Assembly (NCBI GenBank): GCA_013397075.1
Contig: VWZS01006709.1
Location: 811,423 to 875,422 of the forward strand
Direction of reading: 5' to 3'
Length of the DNA: 64,000 bases
From: Rhabdornis inornatus
Taxonomy: Eukaryota > Chordata > Aves > Passeriformes > Rhabdornithidae
Part shown: positions 14,919 to 27,589 of the stretch, in pieces
Layout of the letters: the number at the start of each line of letters is the position of its first letter
Position numbering within the stretch: the stretch's first letter is position 1
Translations under genes and position numbers: made by a program
Notes under the pieces: model-generated
Told to the model about the DNA's origin: nothing
The model's database searches: none
What the model saw: only the letters and a program-made list of their open reading frames with translations

Positions 14919-15976
14919 TGCACATTTCTGGGTAAAAGCTTCCATGGCAATAAAGGGAAAGAAAAAATACTGATAATATTAAAATTGCAAATTTAAGGTT
15001 TTTTTAACTATCCAAACCCTCATTTTCAAACTTTCAAACAGAATAGCGGTATCAGCAGTAGGCATTTGTAAAGTTGTTACCAGCTGAAACCTGTGTTAAA
15101 GTATATTAGTTAAACATATTTCTGCTATTGCGCTTCTGCCAAACATGCTTTCCTACACACACCAAAATCTCTACACTAAACCTGGTGGGAAAGAGTTACC
15201 ATAGAAGGCCCTCCTGTGTATGTTGAGTACCTTTCTTTGCCCTATAGGCAAAAATGTGTCTTTTAACAGCCAAATGATCCTCCATTTCTGGGGTTTAAGC
15301 AATTCCCTGGGATATGATGGAACTTACTTTAAAAACTAAAGACAGAACTAAATGTAGCGCGTAATCATATAGATCAAGACTAGAGGAAAAATAGTTCCAT
15401 AGAATATAGAGGAAACATTTAGAGGGGCATAATAGACCTTTCAGGATGGTTAAAGAAAGAAAATCTGAAAAAAATCTGCCATTTTTCATTAGCACTTTGA
15501 ATTTCCAACAACCTCCAGGATGCTTGTTTTGTACTTTAGCAATTGCCATATACAGAGCTGGGAATATAACAGGAGGTTTGTGGTTTGCTGGAACTCCTAG
15601 AGTTAGCCCAAATCCACAAGTGTGCAATGTATATAGAGAGAAACTGTTCACACAGTCTTACTTAAAGCTGCTTAACAGCTTAAAATGATAAAAAGTCCTT
15701 AACACAATTTAAGAACTTAAACCACTTAAACTGTGTGGAGCAGCTTGTGAGTTTGAAGAGTTTGGGGCGGGGGGGGGTGTGCTGAGAGGCAACTCCATCC
15801 TGGGGGCAGGGCTCCCACACCAGGAGTCCCAGAGAAGGGCACCTCTTGCAGCTAAAGTTGGGAGGCCTGAGGGTGATGTGAGGGAGAAGAGGGAAGAGCT
15901 TTCTACATATTTTTATGTGGCATTGAGTATGTGTCCAGATTGCTTTGCTTTAAATAGTGTAGCAGGGAACCTTACA

Positions 15977-16008
15977 TGTGACGTGTCAGCAGTGTGACGT
16001 GTCAGCAG
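15977..16008. repeat. Perfect 16-bp tandem duplication with a TGACGTGTCA core
   Basis: The 16-mer TGTGACGTGTCAGCAG is present twice without mismatch or spacer. Each copy carries TGACGT (a CRE half-site-like word) and GTGTCAGCA. The exact identity suggests a recent duplication. A regulatory role is only a possibility. Confidence 0.9.
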
Positions 16009-17345
16009 TGGCATCTCCCTAGTGAAACAGGGAAGAGGGTGGCAGAAAAATATTGTATATGACAAGTCTTCAGCTGTGGAAAACAGCTTTGGCTCATGGG
16101 CCAAGGGAAGACTCCTCAGGAGCATTGGGAAGAAATCTGCACAAGCTGTAAGCCAAAATTTCAGCTTTTGTGGCTCCAGGAGCTGGAGGTGTGGGGGAGG
16201 TGGCAAGAGTGGGCCTTTCAGATCTATTGATCAGGAAGTTTTTGTTTCTGAAAAATTGTTTTTGGGAAAAAGAAATGGGGTGAGACAGAGAGGGTTACTT
16301 TAGTTTAATAGATGTCAAGCAATGTTAGTTGGTTATATCAGAAGCATGTTGTTAATATGTGAAGTCACACATTTATAAAACATTTTATTGAAAATAAGCC
16401 ATTATTTATGAGATTCAGTTTGGTCCCTGCTGCTGTGTGTGTGGTTGTCACTGGTCGAATGTGTGTTGTATATTTCTATGCTCAGATGTAAAAACGGTGG
16501 CATCGCACAGAGGTGATACTTAAGGGCAAAGGAGGAAGGCACAGGAATGGGAATGAACCTCTGGGAGAGGGAAAACAGCCAGGATGCTGCTTCTGATGCC
16601 ACCTTAAATGTTTGGAGGCTTGGGCTGGTTTTCATTGATGCAGGCGGTGATTTACACCTTCCAGTGCAGAAAAGGCTGTAAAACAGGAGTGAATTACATT
16701 CTGTACAATTTGAAAATAAATTGTGCATTCACAGCCACTCAGGGTGAGGCCCATTTACACTTCCAGAGTGGTATATGATGAGTAAATGAAAGTTAGGCCT
16801 CTGTGTGAATGAAAAATGCCTGTTTTACCAGAGGCTGTGAAAAGAGAGAGCAAGAGAGACTTAGCGGAAATTGGAAGCAAGATTTTATTTATTTGTTTAA
16901 AACGGTCATATTGATTTGGAGCCAGATGGAGCATTGGTATAACTGCAAACTAATTCCACTGAATTCTGAAAGGTATTTCTGGTGAAGTTGATGGGTGTGG
17001 AAGTTTATATTTATAATCTGAATTTTTCCTGTGTTCAGGTAAGTCTTTATCACATTATATTCTTGTGCAATCTTGGTGGCATATTTAACATGAATGTTAT
17101 CTGTCAAAAAAAAAAATCTTTCACTGGGGTGAAACACAGTTTGGGTGTAGTTAAAATCATATGATCTCAGTACAATTAAATAACTACTTGGCTTTCCTTT
17201 ACGATGAGGAATGAAATATGGAAATGTTACTTGGTGAGGGTAAGTGCTTTCTGATGAATGATGGATATAGAAAGAAACCATTTAATTAATGAAATCTTCT
17301 AATTTATTATATAATACTAATTTCTCAATATCGCTTGAATTTCAG

Positions 17346-17541
17346 AACATTTCAGGATCTGTCCAAACAAATGGATATATCTTATGGTACAGTCAGGGAT
17401 TCAGCAGTGTATGAATACTTTAAAGCAAAAGGGACCAACCCTTTGGAGCAGGATAACACATTTGCTGAACTGTGGAGGACTATCAGTAAGAATAATGGGG
17501 CAGATAATTGCGTATCAAACCCTTCTGAAGGCATCAGGAAG
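17346..17541 (+). CDS. GRID1: GRID1 exon: glutamate receptor delta-1, S2 ligand-binding segment, first part (internal exon)
   Basis: This exon encodes 65 residues plus the last base of a split Arg codon. The peptide starts TFQDLSKQ, continues YGTVRDSAVYEYFKAKGTNP and ends at EGIRK. This pattern is diagnostic of delta-type ionotropic glutamate receptors and fits GluD1 rather than GluD2, where the matching block starts SLQDLSKQ and reads differently after GTV. It forms the start of the second ligand-binding segment, after the M3 helix, in the extracellular clamshell at postsynaptic sites. GluD1 is a synaptic organiser that binds D-serine or glycine and cerebellins rather than acting as a typical glutamate-gated channel. 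The acceptor is TTTCAG at 17340-17345 and the donor GTAAGA starts at 17542; the exon ends in phase 0. If the full protein is about 1009 residues, this block is roughly residues 667-731. No frameshift or stop is present. Confidence 0.97.
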
Positions 17542-20500
17542 GTAAGACTGGATCACAGGAGTTTTAATTTAATTTCTATATCAATGTTGTTTCTATGGAG
17601 TTAATGTTAAGTCACAGGGAAGAAATTACAGTCATTTAAAATGCCCCTAAATTCCTATATAAAGTTACTTCTAGTACCTTGATGGCAGATAAGAATCATA
17701 TTTTGGTGTCATTGTTCTGAATTGAAATACTTTAGCTCTGCCTAAGTTTCACTGTGTAAGTCCTTCAGATCTGGTCATAAGGTTTCTCAGTTTCCTGGGA
17801 GCTTTGATAATGGCTTTTTGGATGTAATTCTTTACATTATCCAGTAGTGACTCCTGTCGTTTGCTCATGTGAGTTTGTTTTCTTTTGTTCTGAGTTCATG
17901 ACTGGAAACATGAGTAAGAATTAAGGGATCCACAGAAAGCATACTCATTTCTCTTAAAACAGAAATTTAATGCAAGATTTTTCTTTGTTTATTCCAGATT
18001 TTGAAAAATGCATTCACATGACACTGAGTTTTACCAAAATATTATTTCTCTCAGATAAAACTACATGTTTTTTTGTGGAACGGAGAATTAATGTGGGATT
18101 CAAGGACTGATGTATGACAGCTTAGGATGCTGCATCTTTGTTCTGAGTCCTGTGATAAAGAATATTGGCCATTACAAATGCCCCCCCTCTCTCACAGCCT
18201 GCCTCTCCCCTCTGCTCCCCATCTTGAATCTCAGCAAAAACAGACAGTACCTTACATTAAACACATGTCCACAAGTACATTACACGAAGGGATGCAGACA
18301 TGCTGAAAGCCTTGATGTGCTGCTTCTTTAGTGAAAAGCATTCTCTTCATCTGTCAATTGATTTTTTTCCTAAAACAAGTTAACAGTTTTTATTACCATA
18401 GTGAATGTTTGATCAGAGATACTCCTGTCAGTGAAACACTGGTTTACTAGTTCTTTATGCTTTTGTACATGGGACATAATAAAATGGTTTTGGCTTGCAT
18501 TTCCTTTTTCTATTTTGAATTTTTGAAACCTTTTCTGAACAGCCAGAGGGACAGTATCCAAAATCTACTGTTTTTACAGTGCCATGAAGAGGTTGAACAC
18601 AAGTAATGCAAGCCATCCCATTTCCCAATTCAAATTCCTTTAGCAAAAGATTCCCAACTCTTTGCTCAACTTTGGACAAAATCTTTTTGTGGACACTCTC
18701 ATGTCTTAGCATAAGAGTATTCAGTCAAAAGTTTGGGTTCACCCTGCCCATCCCTCAGATGAGCTTCCCCAAAGTGCTCTGCCCTCAGCTCCAAAGTCCT
18801 CTCTTCCTTGGGGACAAGGTAGGGCTCTGGCAATAGCAAAGTCTGCAGTGGTTGTTGGTTTTTTTCTTAATCTGCTCAGCACTTATGAAAATGAGGCCTC
18901 TTTTGAGATGTTTTGCTAGCATTTGAAGGAGAAATAGAGACATTAAACACTTTTCTATGTACCCTAACATTTAAGGCAATAATAAAACAGTTTACCTTAG
19001 AAAAAATATACTGTATTTTACTTTTCTTTTTTCTAACATTCTTATGGCAGTGGATGCTCTTTATCCATGAAATAGTAAATACTTTTATTCTGTAAGCCTA
19101 GTGCATGTTGCCGTTTATGATAGCTACATTTACTAAGCCAGAAATGTAACTGTAGGTTGGCAGGCAGTTGAGAATACCAATTATATTGTCTGTATGGAGC
19201 TGGCAGCTCTATCCTATCTATGTGATAATAACTTTTCATACTAAGTTTGATTTCAGTGTTGTAGGGTGATTTTTATATAACTAGATCAGCTCATTCAATT
19301 AATGTCAACAACAACTAAATTTTACTTCAGTTCCCAAAGATGACCAAGGCTGCTGTTTGATTAGACACCTACATAAATTGGCATTAATATTTAATAACAT
19401 TGTCAACTAAACTATTGTGTTTATAGTTTAAGTGTCACTCTTCCTAGCTCATTGAACTCTCTGAGCAAACAGACAAGTTATCTATGTCAACTATTATGGC
19501 TAGAAATTCTGGGGTTTTTCTAAAGGAGAATAGATGTCAGCCAAGGAAATGAGAGTTTCCATCCATAAACACATACTGCTGCATGAAAGAGATGTACGTG
19601 TGCCTTACAAATGGGTTTCATAGAAAATGTCTCCAGCATAAAAAGATTCATAAAGCATTTTTCTGAATGAGGACTTGCCTGACACAATGCAAAAAGAGAA
19701 AAAACTCACTGCAATTCCTTATTCCCTCCTTCTCCTTTCCATTTTCTTCAGACAGTATCACAGTTCAGCTGCAGTTATAAACAAAGCAATGCCACTTCAG
19801 TGCAAAGCAGGGAGTGCTGGTTATTTATGCCACAGACAGGTATTTCAGGTGTTTGTCCCTATTCCATTTATCTTTCTCCATTTCACGGAGATTCTCCTAC
19901 TCCCTCTGACTGTCTGAAAACAAAGGGATGGCAGTGGAAGAAAGTAATGCAAGCTTTCATGGCGTTTGGTTGCTGCAGCAGAGATGTCTCTTCAGACACA
20001 GCAGGGTCCCTGAAGCCACAGTGACTATCTCCCATGGGCAAGGCACAGCTTTGGCAGCACTGGGAGAGCCACAGAAAAGACAGGAATGCACTTCAACATC
20101 ACAGAAGTGACAGGAGAACTCTTGAGAGCTGAAGGTGGTGAAGATTGCTTTTGCTGTATTCCCAAGATAGTTGAAAGAGGTCATTGGAGATGGAAAACCT
20201 CCCCCTATTCATCAGTACCTCTGCACAGCACAGGAGCAGAAACCACCAGTTCATACAAAATGCTGTTTTGCCACTTTGAGCTGTCTGGGACTATCACAGA
20301 TGAGGACTGACTAATGCTGTATCAGGAAAGTTTCTACAGCCAGCATCTCAGTGAACTGTTTGCTTTACACCCACTAGCAATCAGGGTAATTATTGATTGC
20401 ACCAACATACGTAATAAATGGTTTTTATTTCCTTTGGGAGCTCCCATTTTTGCTTTGAAAGAATGAAATAATATGATCCCCCTGCGATCATGCATCTGCT

Positions 20501-23500
20501 ATATATATACTGATAGGAGAATTAAAGTTATTATTGCATTTTATAATGCCTTGCTTTGGTTGAGATTGTTTGTTCCCCTGTCCAATCAATTTGGTGCCAA
20601 AATTTCTCTGAATTGTTTCTTTTCTTCCTGTGTATCACTTTTAAACAAAAGCGATCAAAACCAAGTAGAGCACAAAATGAGAATGGATCATTGATTTAGA
20701 CAATGGCACAGTAAGAATTTATTCCTTCTCTTTTTTGCTTCTTTAATGATCACTGAGCATTGAGTCAGAGCGATCTTCTCTCTTCATTCCAATATTGAGG
20801 GTAGAAGTAATTTAGAAGTTCATTTAATATGTTTTTCTTAAACTTTGTCCACAATGAATTTTATATTGTGAATTGTGATTGCTCTCATAGAGCTTCATAA
20901 ATTCCTTCATTTCTTGACCCATCAGCCTTTGAAGCAAAAGCAAATGCTTCCTTCAACCTGAATCTGTGCATCCCGTGGTGCTTCCTTAATTATTTTAATG
21001 TTTGAAACTTTTCAACAGGATTAAATGGCATGTTTTTCTTTTTATTAGAACTGTGTTGCTTCTCTTAAAGCACTTTTTTATAGATAATAAATGTTATCCA
21101 ACAATATTTTTGAACTATTCCACTAATGCCAAGATAAAGGTCACTTTTTGATATTTCTGTGGTACCAGCCATAGAATGGGATCAGCTACACTGACACTTT
21201 GTTCTGGCAGTAAATTAATGATGAATTTTTCATTATTCTGGTACTTCTGTCTTAAGTATGATAGCTTCTTTATACATTTCAGATAAATCACAGATATATC
21301 AGTGATTAATCTAGAATCAATCTTTTTTCATGTTATTATTATTTCTTATCATGCTTTCTTTGAAGCAACATTGTTTAACCATCAGTAAGCCAGGACTCTT
21401 TGAACAATATTCCTCTATCTCCATCCACGCTGAAGAGTGACATTATGAGGTTGGTTACTGCTTTCCTGGAGTATTATTTTCTTTGCGGTCCTTGTCTTGT
21501 CTATGAAGCAATCTTCTTTGGCCTTTTAATTTTTTTAGGATTGTGAAGAAGAAATTTTTTTAAATTTAAGTCTTGCCCAGGGGGTTCTTCTTTCTTAAAT
21601 CTGTTTTCTTAAATCTCTTAAACCCAAGATAAATCTGGTGTCCTTGGTGTAAGCCGTAGTAGTTATTCTACTTGGGTGGAATAAATGAGTGCTGCTTTAA
21701 TTGACTTTATCAGAAGATAAAGAGGTTTTTGAAAGTTTGTGCAGCATGTGGAGGTTTTTGTTTTGTTGTGCAACATGCCTATATGCTGAGAATTTCAGTA
21801 AGGCCATAGCAAAGGAGCAAAATATGAAGTGCAATTAGAAGACTGAAGTATAAATTTGAGCTCACTATTCTCTGTTTATTTCAGTCATTTTTTTATTCAA
21901 GCTATCTCACCTATTCTCAGCTGGCATTTGCCACGGGCCCTTTTGCCAGTCTTTCTGCATTCCTGGCCTGGAAGTTAAGAGACAAGCACATGCACACAGA
22001 TGGACCCTTTAATTAATAAAAAAAAAATTGAGGTTGATTTTTCATTGAAAATAAATGTCAGTTTGATTTTATTTGGCTTTTACTGCTTGCCTAGTGAAGG
22101 TATATAAAAAGTCAGCCTACTTCAAACACACATGTATGTATGCACTTACGTATCTTGTACATATGTTTTTCAAAGTTTGACAGCTTTTCCTTAAATTGAA
22201 CAAATGATACTGCTTAGCTGTCACAACAGATATGAACAGGGAAGTGAAGGATGCCAAATTTAGACAGCAAATAAACATTTTGCTATAAGAAAACTTTCCA
22301 CACAATGAACACACTAATAGTACGAGGTCTTCACTCTTCAGGGAAGAAAATTTCAAGTGGAAGAAGTGTGGAAAGAACTGAGTCTTCCCTTAGGAAAAAG
22401 AGATCTTTGGAGATTCTGGTTTTGGCAATAAGAGAGGGAGGGGACACAGCCTTGTACCCAGGATTTCTGAGAGTTGAGACATATGCACAAACAAGAGTTT
22501 AAAAGTCAGATTCCTGATTATGCTAAAATGATCAGGCTGTCAGAGAAATAATGCTCTGCAGATGTGATGACATTGGATAGACTGATTTATGTCATTAAAA
22601 ATATGTAAAATAGATGTGAAGAGATCTGGCAGACTTGGTTTGTTGACCATGTACAGTTGCAGGATGTGATTTAGGATAGCAGCACTACAAACACAAGAGA
22701 AGTAGACCTTTACATAAGATCTGCTGTCCAGCATTGAAAGTCAGTGTACAAAGCTCTTGTATATAAGATAACATACTGAAATCTGAGGATTGAAAAGTAG
22801 AATCAATAATGTTCTTTTCTTTAGCCAGTCCATTGTAATAGAAGTCAAATATTTGAGGAATGTAGTGTTCTCCAAGTATTACTAAGAGATAGATAAGGAA
22901 TGTATTGTGTTGTCAGTGTTCTTTTCTAAATTGTAAATTTGAAAAGATGATTTACTGACCAGTTCTGAAAGAACAGAAGATAAATACAGCTCTTTAAACA
23001 GAACAAACCATCAAAACAACCCCAAAAAACAAAAAAAAACCCAAAACAAAACAAAACAACAAAAAAAACCCCACACCAAAACAACAACAAAACAAAAAAA
23101 TGAACAAACAAAAAAAAACCACCCCAAACCAAACAACAAGAAGACAAAAATTCAACCAACCAACAAAAATACCCAGAGAAATGGAAAACACATAGTGACT
23201 TAGGCCAAATCTTTCTGGGGTGTCTGATTTCTATGTATCCATCAGGCAGGACTTCTCTAGTATAATGGATTTTGAATAATTTCTGTGTGCAGTAACAAGT
23301 GCTGCTGGTTTTTATCCCCTAAAGACATATTTTTAATGTGACAGTTTCCTATCATAAGTAGCAAAATCCTATGTATTATTATTTACCATGGAACACAATG
23401 CGGCTGAGTAGTAAAAATTTTTTTCAGGGGTTCAGTGTACAGACTCTTTCACATCTTACAAAAGAGAAAGGATATGATATTTCTACTCTGTTTTAACCCA

Positions 23501-24768
23501 GAAGCAAATGAATTCGTGGATCTTTGCCTCATGCAAATAAAAGGGAATCAGGGAAAAGAGGTGGATTGCAGCAAGTGCCTTACAAGAAGTCTAGGCAACA
23601 TAATTTTAACCTTTGTTTCCCTGAATTCTGCCTCCTAGAAGATACTTCACCCATTTGATTTATTGTCGTGTGTAAGCAACTGTAAGGGACTCCAGAAAAG
23701 TATGATTTATGTCAAACTATGGTGAAGTAAATTATCTTATTTGCTCAACTGAGAAATCCAGAGTAATGAAATAACTGATGGAGTCTTACAAACTTACAGG
23801 TGAATTCAAAACTGAGCTTAGAAAAGAACTGAAAGTATGCAGAAGGATGAACTAATTCTGTGCCAGAGCTGTAGCCATTTGCTAGGGGAGCTTTGTGAAT
23901 ACCATAAAGAAATACATACAGGACTTCAGCTATTTAAATATACTAGGCAACCAATGGTTTCTTTAACCAAAAACCAATTTTCATTTTACTTTACTGAATC
24001 CTTATCCAAATATGTTTCTTAGATCTTGTGTTAAGTAAGGTGATTTATATTCATTATATACACTGTGTGCAGGCCTTGGTTTCAGTCCCAATTAAAAGTG
24101 ATATTTAAGGATATCTGCATGGATGTGTGTTAAAATAAAACAATATTTATCCCAAAACTGAGATAGTAGTAGATGCTTGTGAATCTTCTTACCTGTGAAG
24201 AAAAGAGAGAACTCTTTCAGCTCAATGCATGCCTTTTGTTACAGGACTAACATAGCTCTCAGAAGAGCTGTGTTTACTTGCAAGGGAAATTTGTTTATTT
24301 ACATGTTTATATGAGCAAAGCTGCAAAATTACAATTTTGGTGCCTGTGATGCTCATCACTTAATGCTCATACTATGCCAGTCTTGTCACATAAATGCACG
24401 GAACCAGTCACATTCCTTGTCTCCTACAAAATGTGCATCAAATTTCATCATCTAAAGAAATAGCTTTCATTTATAATTAATAACCTGTTACATAAGCCTC
24501 ACCTACAGTTATAGTTGGCTGTGTTATCTTATGTGCATACTAAAGAAAGGAAGATATTTTAGCAAGGTTTGAAGTAGGTGAGGTCCTGCTAGGAGATAAG
24601 ACTGTTAGAAATGCATTAAGATATTGAAGGTCTACATATAAACTATGACCTAATGAAATACCACCAAGGAATAGTGACAGGATCTGGATTTGTTTGCTGG
24701 CTTAGGTTTTGTCCTACCTAGAAATGCAGTTTAGTTTAGACTGTATTGTGTTCATGTTGTATTTACAG
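17542..24768 (+). other. GRID1: GRID1 intron between the two S2 exons
   Basis: A 7.2-kb intron with a strong GTAAGA donor and a TATTTACAG acceptor. It holds the A/C-rich tract at 22996-23175 and otherwise plain AT-rich sequence. The hydrophobic minus-strand frames at 22926-23191 come from translating that low-complexity tract. I see no RNA gene or mobile element in it. Confidence 0.9.
22996..23175. repeat. A/C-only low-complexity tract (AAAC/CCAAA-like)
   Basis: About 180 nt are almost entirely A and C on the plus strand, mixing AAAC, CCAAA and AAC units with A-runs. The strand asymmetry is extreme, so the minus strand is nearly pure T/G. It may be a degenerate microsatellite or decayed A-rich tail. 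No element body could be recognised next to it. Confidence 0.85.
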
Positions 24769-24935
24769 GCAAAGAAAGGAAATTATGCTTTCCTGTGGGA
24801 TGTGACAGTGGTGGAATATGCTGCACTGACAGATGATGAATGCTCTGTGACAGTCATTGGAAACAGCATCAGCAGCAAAGGATATGGGATAGCACTTCAG
24901 CATGGAAGCCCCTACAGAGATCTTTTCTCCCAGAG
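24769..24935 (+). CDS. GRID1: GRID1 exon: S2 ligand-binding segment, second part (D-serine contact region)
   Basis: Encodes 55 residues starting AKKGNYAFLWD and ending GSPYRDLFSQ, plus two bases of an Arg codon completed by the next exon. The Asp of the LWD motif corresponds to the conserved ligand-contacting aspartate of delta receptors (position 742 in GluD2; counting back from a ~1009-residue GluD1 also gives about 742), so the agonist-binding residue is retained. The Cys in DDECSV is the first half of the S2 disulfide conserved in ionotropic glutamate receptors. SSKGYGIALQHGSPYRD is the usual family block near the end of S2. The acceptor is TTTACAG at 24762-24768 and the donor GTAAAC starts at 24936. 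The reading frame continues from the preceding exon in phase 0. Confidence 0.97.
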
Positions 24936-26255
24936 GTAAACTGAAACAAAGCTTGTTTTATAGGATGTCTCTCTATAGCCAGCAACCGTTCACATTAATT
25001 TTGGCATTTAATTAATAAACAGCAATGAATACATGACAGCAGAGAGGTTAGGAGTGCAGACTCCAGCAAAGCTGCTGCTCCTTCTGCTCCATGTGCATCT
25101 GGTCTGGGAGGCGGGGACTGGAGGTGACGTGTGGCCTCACACCTTCAGACAGCACTGCCTCTGGCTGAGAGGACTGATGTCCTCAGAGCTCGGTGTGAGA
25201 TAGAGGAGAGATTGAAGAGAGGTCTTGAGTTCATGCCTCATTCTGCAGGCTCTGAAACAGTGTGTTGCTCCCGGCACCCTGGGTTATCCTTTGGGGTTGA
25301 GGGACAGGTCGAAGACTCACAGTGGTGCAGGGAAACAAGAGTTGCAGAGAATTGCATGGGGCTGACAAGACCAGGAAGATGTAAACTATGCCATTTAGTG
25401 ATCTCTGAGCTATCAGCTGGGTATCTCTTGTCCATGTGAATATGTACCCTGAAACAAAGACACACGGTTGTGCAGGCATGTGTGGCCTTAGCAGAAGATG
25501 AGCGGGTGCTCTGCTCCAGGCAGGGAACAGAAGCAAGATTGCCTCATCTTGCTACTCCTTTATAAAAAGGAGCAAAACTCCAGCTGCATAACTAGAGACA
25601 AAGCTGCCTCAAGAGAAAAGATTGTTAGTAAACAGCTAAAACAGTTATCAAACCAAATCCAAAATGAATCATTCATGCAGAGAAGGGACACTTCACATGA
25701 GACAAAACAATGATTAATTAGCAACTGTTAACACAGTAATTCAGGCATTAAGTAACAGCATTGAAGTAAAATCCTTTTGAATAAACTACATCTGCTAAAA
25801 TAAATGAGTTGGTCGCTGCTTAAACAGATTTGTACTAAGTGGTGCACAGACAGTAGCATGTTTAGCCTCACATATTTTTGGAATTATTGTAGGAGAGTAG
25901 CAGTGGAGTGGGTTGAGCATTTCACTAGTGGGACCAGCTGCTGCAGCTGAATGTAGCCAGACCAGGTGTAACTAACAGTGGTGATTTCCCTTGGAAATGC
26001 TGTTTGCATTGAAGTGGAATTTTTGACAGTCGTTTTTTTCCTGAAGTTACCTGGTGGAGTTTACCTGCTGCTGTGAGTAGAAAGAAATCTTGGTATAAGG
26101 GAGTTTCAGATGAAGAATACAACACTCTGGTGGTGGAGGGGGATGAAGTTTTGAATAGTGGGATGGTAGATTTAAGAGCTGTGAAGCATAAGGAAAAGAC
26201 AAACCTGTAAAAAAGTATCATTGCAAATAATACTTGTCTTTTGAAATTTCTGCAG
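24936..26255 (+). other. GRID1: GRID1 intron before the M4 exon
   Basis: A 1.3-kb intron with a GTAAAC donor and a TTTCTGCAG acceptor. The region 25050-25440 is somewhat more GC-rich and yields overlapping chance frames on both strands. None has a recognisable motif. No repeat or RNA gene is evident. Confidence 0.9.
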
Positions 26256-26496
26256 GATCCTAGAGTTGCAAGAAAGTGGAGATTTGGATGTTCTTAAACA
26301 GAAGTGGTGGCCACGGATGGGACGTTGTGACCTGAATAGCCATACCAATGCACAGACAGATGGGAAGGCACTCAAGCTGCACAGTTTTGCAGGCGTTTTC
26401 TGCATTTTAGCAATAGGCCTTCTTCTTGCTTGCTTGGTGGCAGCATTGGAATTGTGGTGGAACAGCAACCGTTGTCATCAAGAAACACCGAAAGAG
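26256..26496 (+). CDS. GRID1: GRID1 exon: end of S2, M4 transmembrane helix and juxtamembrane segment
   Basis: The first base completes the split Arg codon, and 80 residues follow. ILELQESGDLDVLKQKWWP is the last helix of the ligand-binding domain. GRCDL supplies the second Cys of the S2 disulfide. SFAGVFCILAIGLLLACL begins the M4 helix, about residues 831-854, which runs to ELWW. NSNRCHQETPKE is the start of the cytoplasmic tail. The sequence matches GluD1 rather than GluD2. The acceptor is TTTCTGCAG. The only donor consistent with the next exon is GAG|GTCCAT at 26497, which matches the consensus poorly beyond GT. Read-through would add nine codons, then TAA, and a poly(A) signal lies nearby; see the findings. 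Confidence 0.96.
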
Positions 26497-26590
26497 GTCC
26501 ATAACTTTTATTCTTATCACAATTAAAAGTAGAAAACACAAAAGAAAGAGAGAGCAAGTGGAAATTTTGGGATTTTAGGTGCTCTCATGC

Positions 26591-26596
26591 AATAAA
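26591..26596 (+). terminator. Candidate intronic poly(A) signal AATAAA
   Basis: AATAAA lies about 70 nt after the in-frame stop that follows exon read-through at 26497. A GT-rich stretch (TTTTTGGGTGGTTGTTTC, about 26640-26658) is a plausible downstream element, and a second AATAAA is at 26665. Use of this site is inferred from motifs only. Confidence 0.35.
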
Positions 26597-27589
26597 TTTG
26601 ATTTATTTTGATTTGCCATACTAAGCTTTGCATATAACTTTTTGGGTGGTTGTTTCTAAGAAAATAAAAACAAACAAACAGAAGTGTCTTTTGTGCACGT
26701 GGAAGGTGCCAAACTGACAGCCCTGGAGACTAAAGTCCTCTATTTATTTGTAGAGCAGATACAGCATGGGCAGCAGCAGTGCAAACTTCCCCTCATTGCC
26801 CCACCAATGTGCCTCAGCCCTGACCTGGAGAGACCACCTTTAGGGGTAAGAGAGTGGTTCAGAAACATGCCTTCGGCCACTCTGCTGTGAGTGACGGGGA
26901 GGCCAGTCACAGGCACCTGGCTGTGCCATCTGTGGTGATGTTTTCTCTGATCTGAGCCCCCATCCACTGGCTGGGAGATCCATGTCCATCCTGCACAGGC
27001 TCTGCAGCTGCCAGATGTCTGGTAGTTGCTCTCCTTCGTGGCTGACCTAGGCTGGGTTTGAAGAGGTACACAAACAATTAAAAATAAATCAGCTAGTTAA
27101 TAATTGAATAAGCCATATTGCCATGACACTGTTTAAATGCGTTCTTTCTTTTGAAGTCAGTTTTATTTCTAAAAGTAGGAGCCTCTGAGGAAGCTGACCT
27201 TCATATAACATGTTTTATCTAGGAAATTATATCTGAGAAGTTCTTGGGTTTGAAGTTTCCATGCACAGCAGCCAGTACTAGTTAGATTATTCTAAGGTAG
27301 AATAATCAGTCTATTCTCAGATCTGTCTTATATGAAGCCTGTATTTGTTTACGTAGATTAAATGTTTAACAAACTAACCTCTTGCAATTTTGGAGACACT
27401 GAGGCATTTGTAGGTGCTTTCATCTTGGAACAGATGTTTGTTACAAGCAAATAATAGCAGTGAGCTGTGCTACTACACTACAGCTGGAAAATAGTACATA
27501 GCCCACCAATTCTAATCTCTCTATCTCAAGCTGCAGGAGCAGTAGACTAATTGACATACCTGTCACCTGTAAGCAATTTTGGCGAACTG

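Larger units (their letters stand above)
1..17345 (+). other. GRID1: GRID1 intron (3' part), upstream of the first exon in the window
   Basis: This AT-rich stretch has no open frame resembling the M1-M3 pore exon of GRID1 or any other protein, so it is read as the 3' portion of a long GRID1 intron. It holds several local duplications and a pentanucleotide array, listed separately. The acceptor at its 3' end reads TTGAATTTCAG. A perfect TACTAAT branch-site match lies at 17315-17321, with its branch A 25 nt before the AG, which compensates for a short polypyrimidine tract. Open frames here (for example 11842-12168 and 12347-12730 on the plus strand) show no recognisable protein features and are treated as chance. 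Confidence 0.85.

Noticed and set aside
1..17345. Search for the upstream GRID1 exon encoding M1-M3
   Set aside because: No frame with the conserved M3 block was found, so that exon lies outside the window.
22926..23191. Hydrophobic Phe/Val/Gly-rich minus-strand frames resembling membrane segments
   Set aside because: They are direct translations of the A/C low-complexity tract and have no real coding signal.
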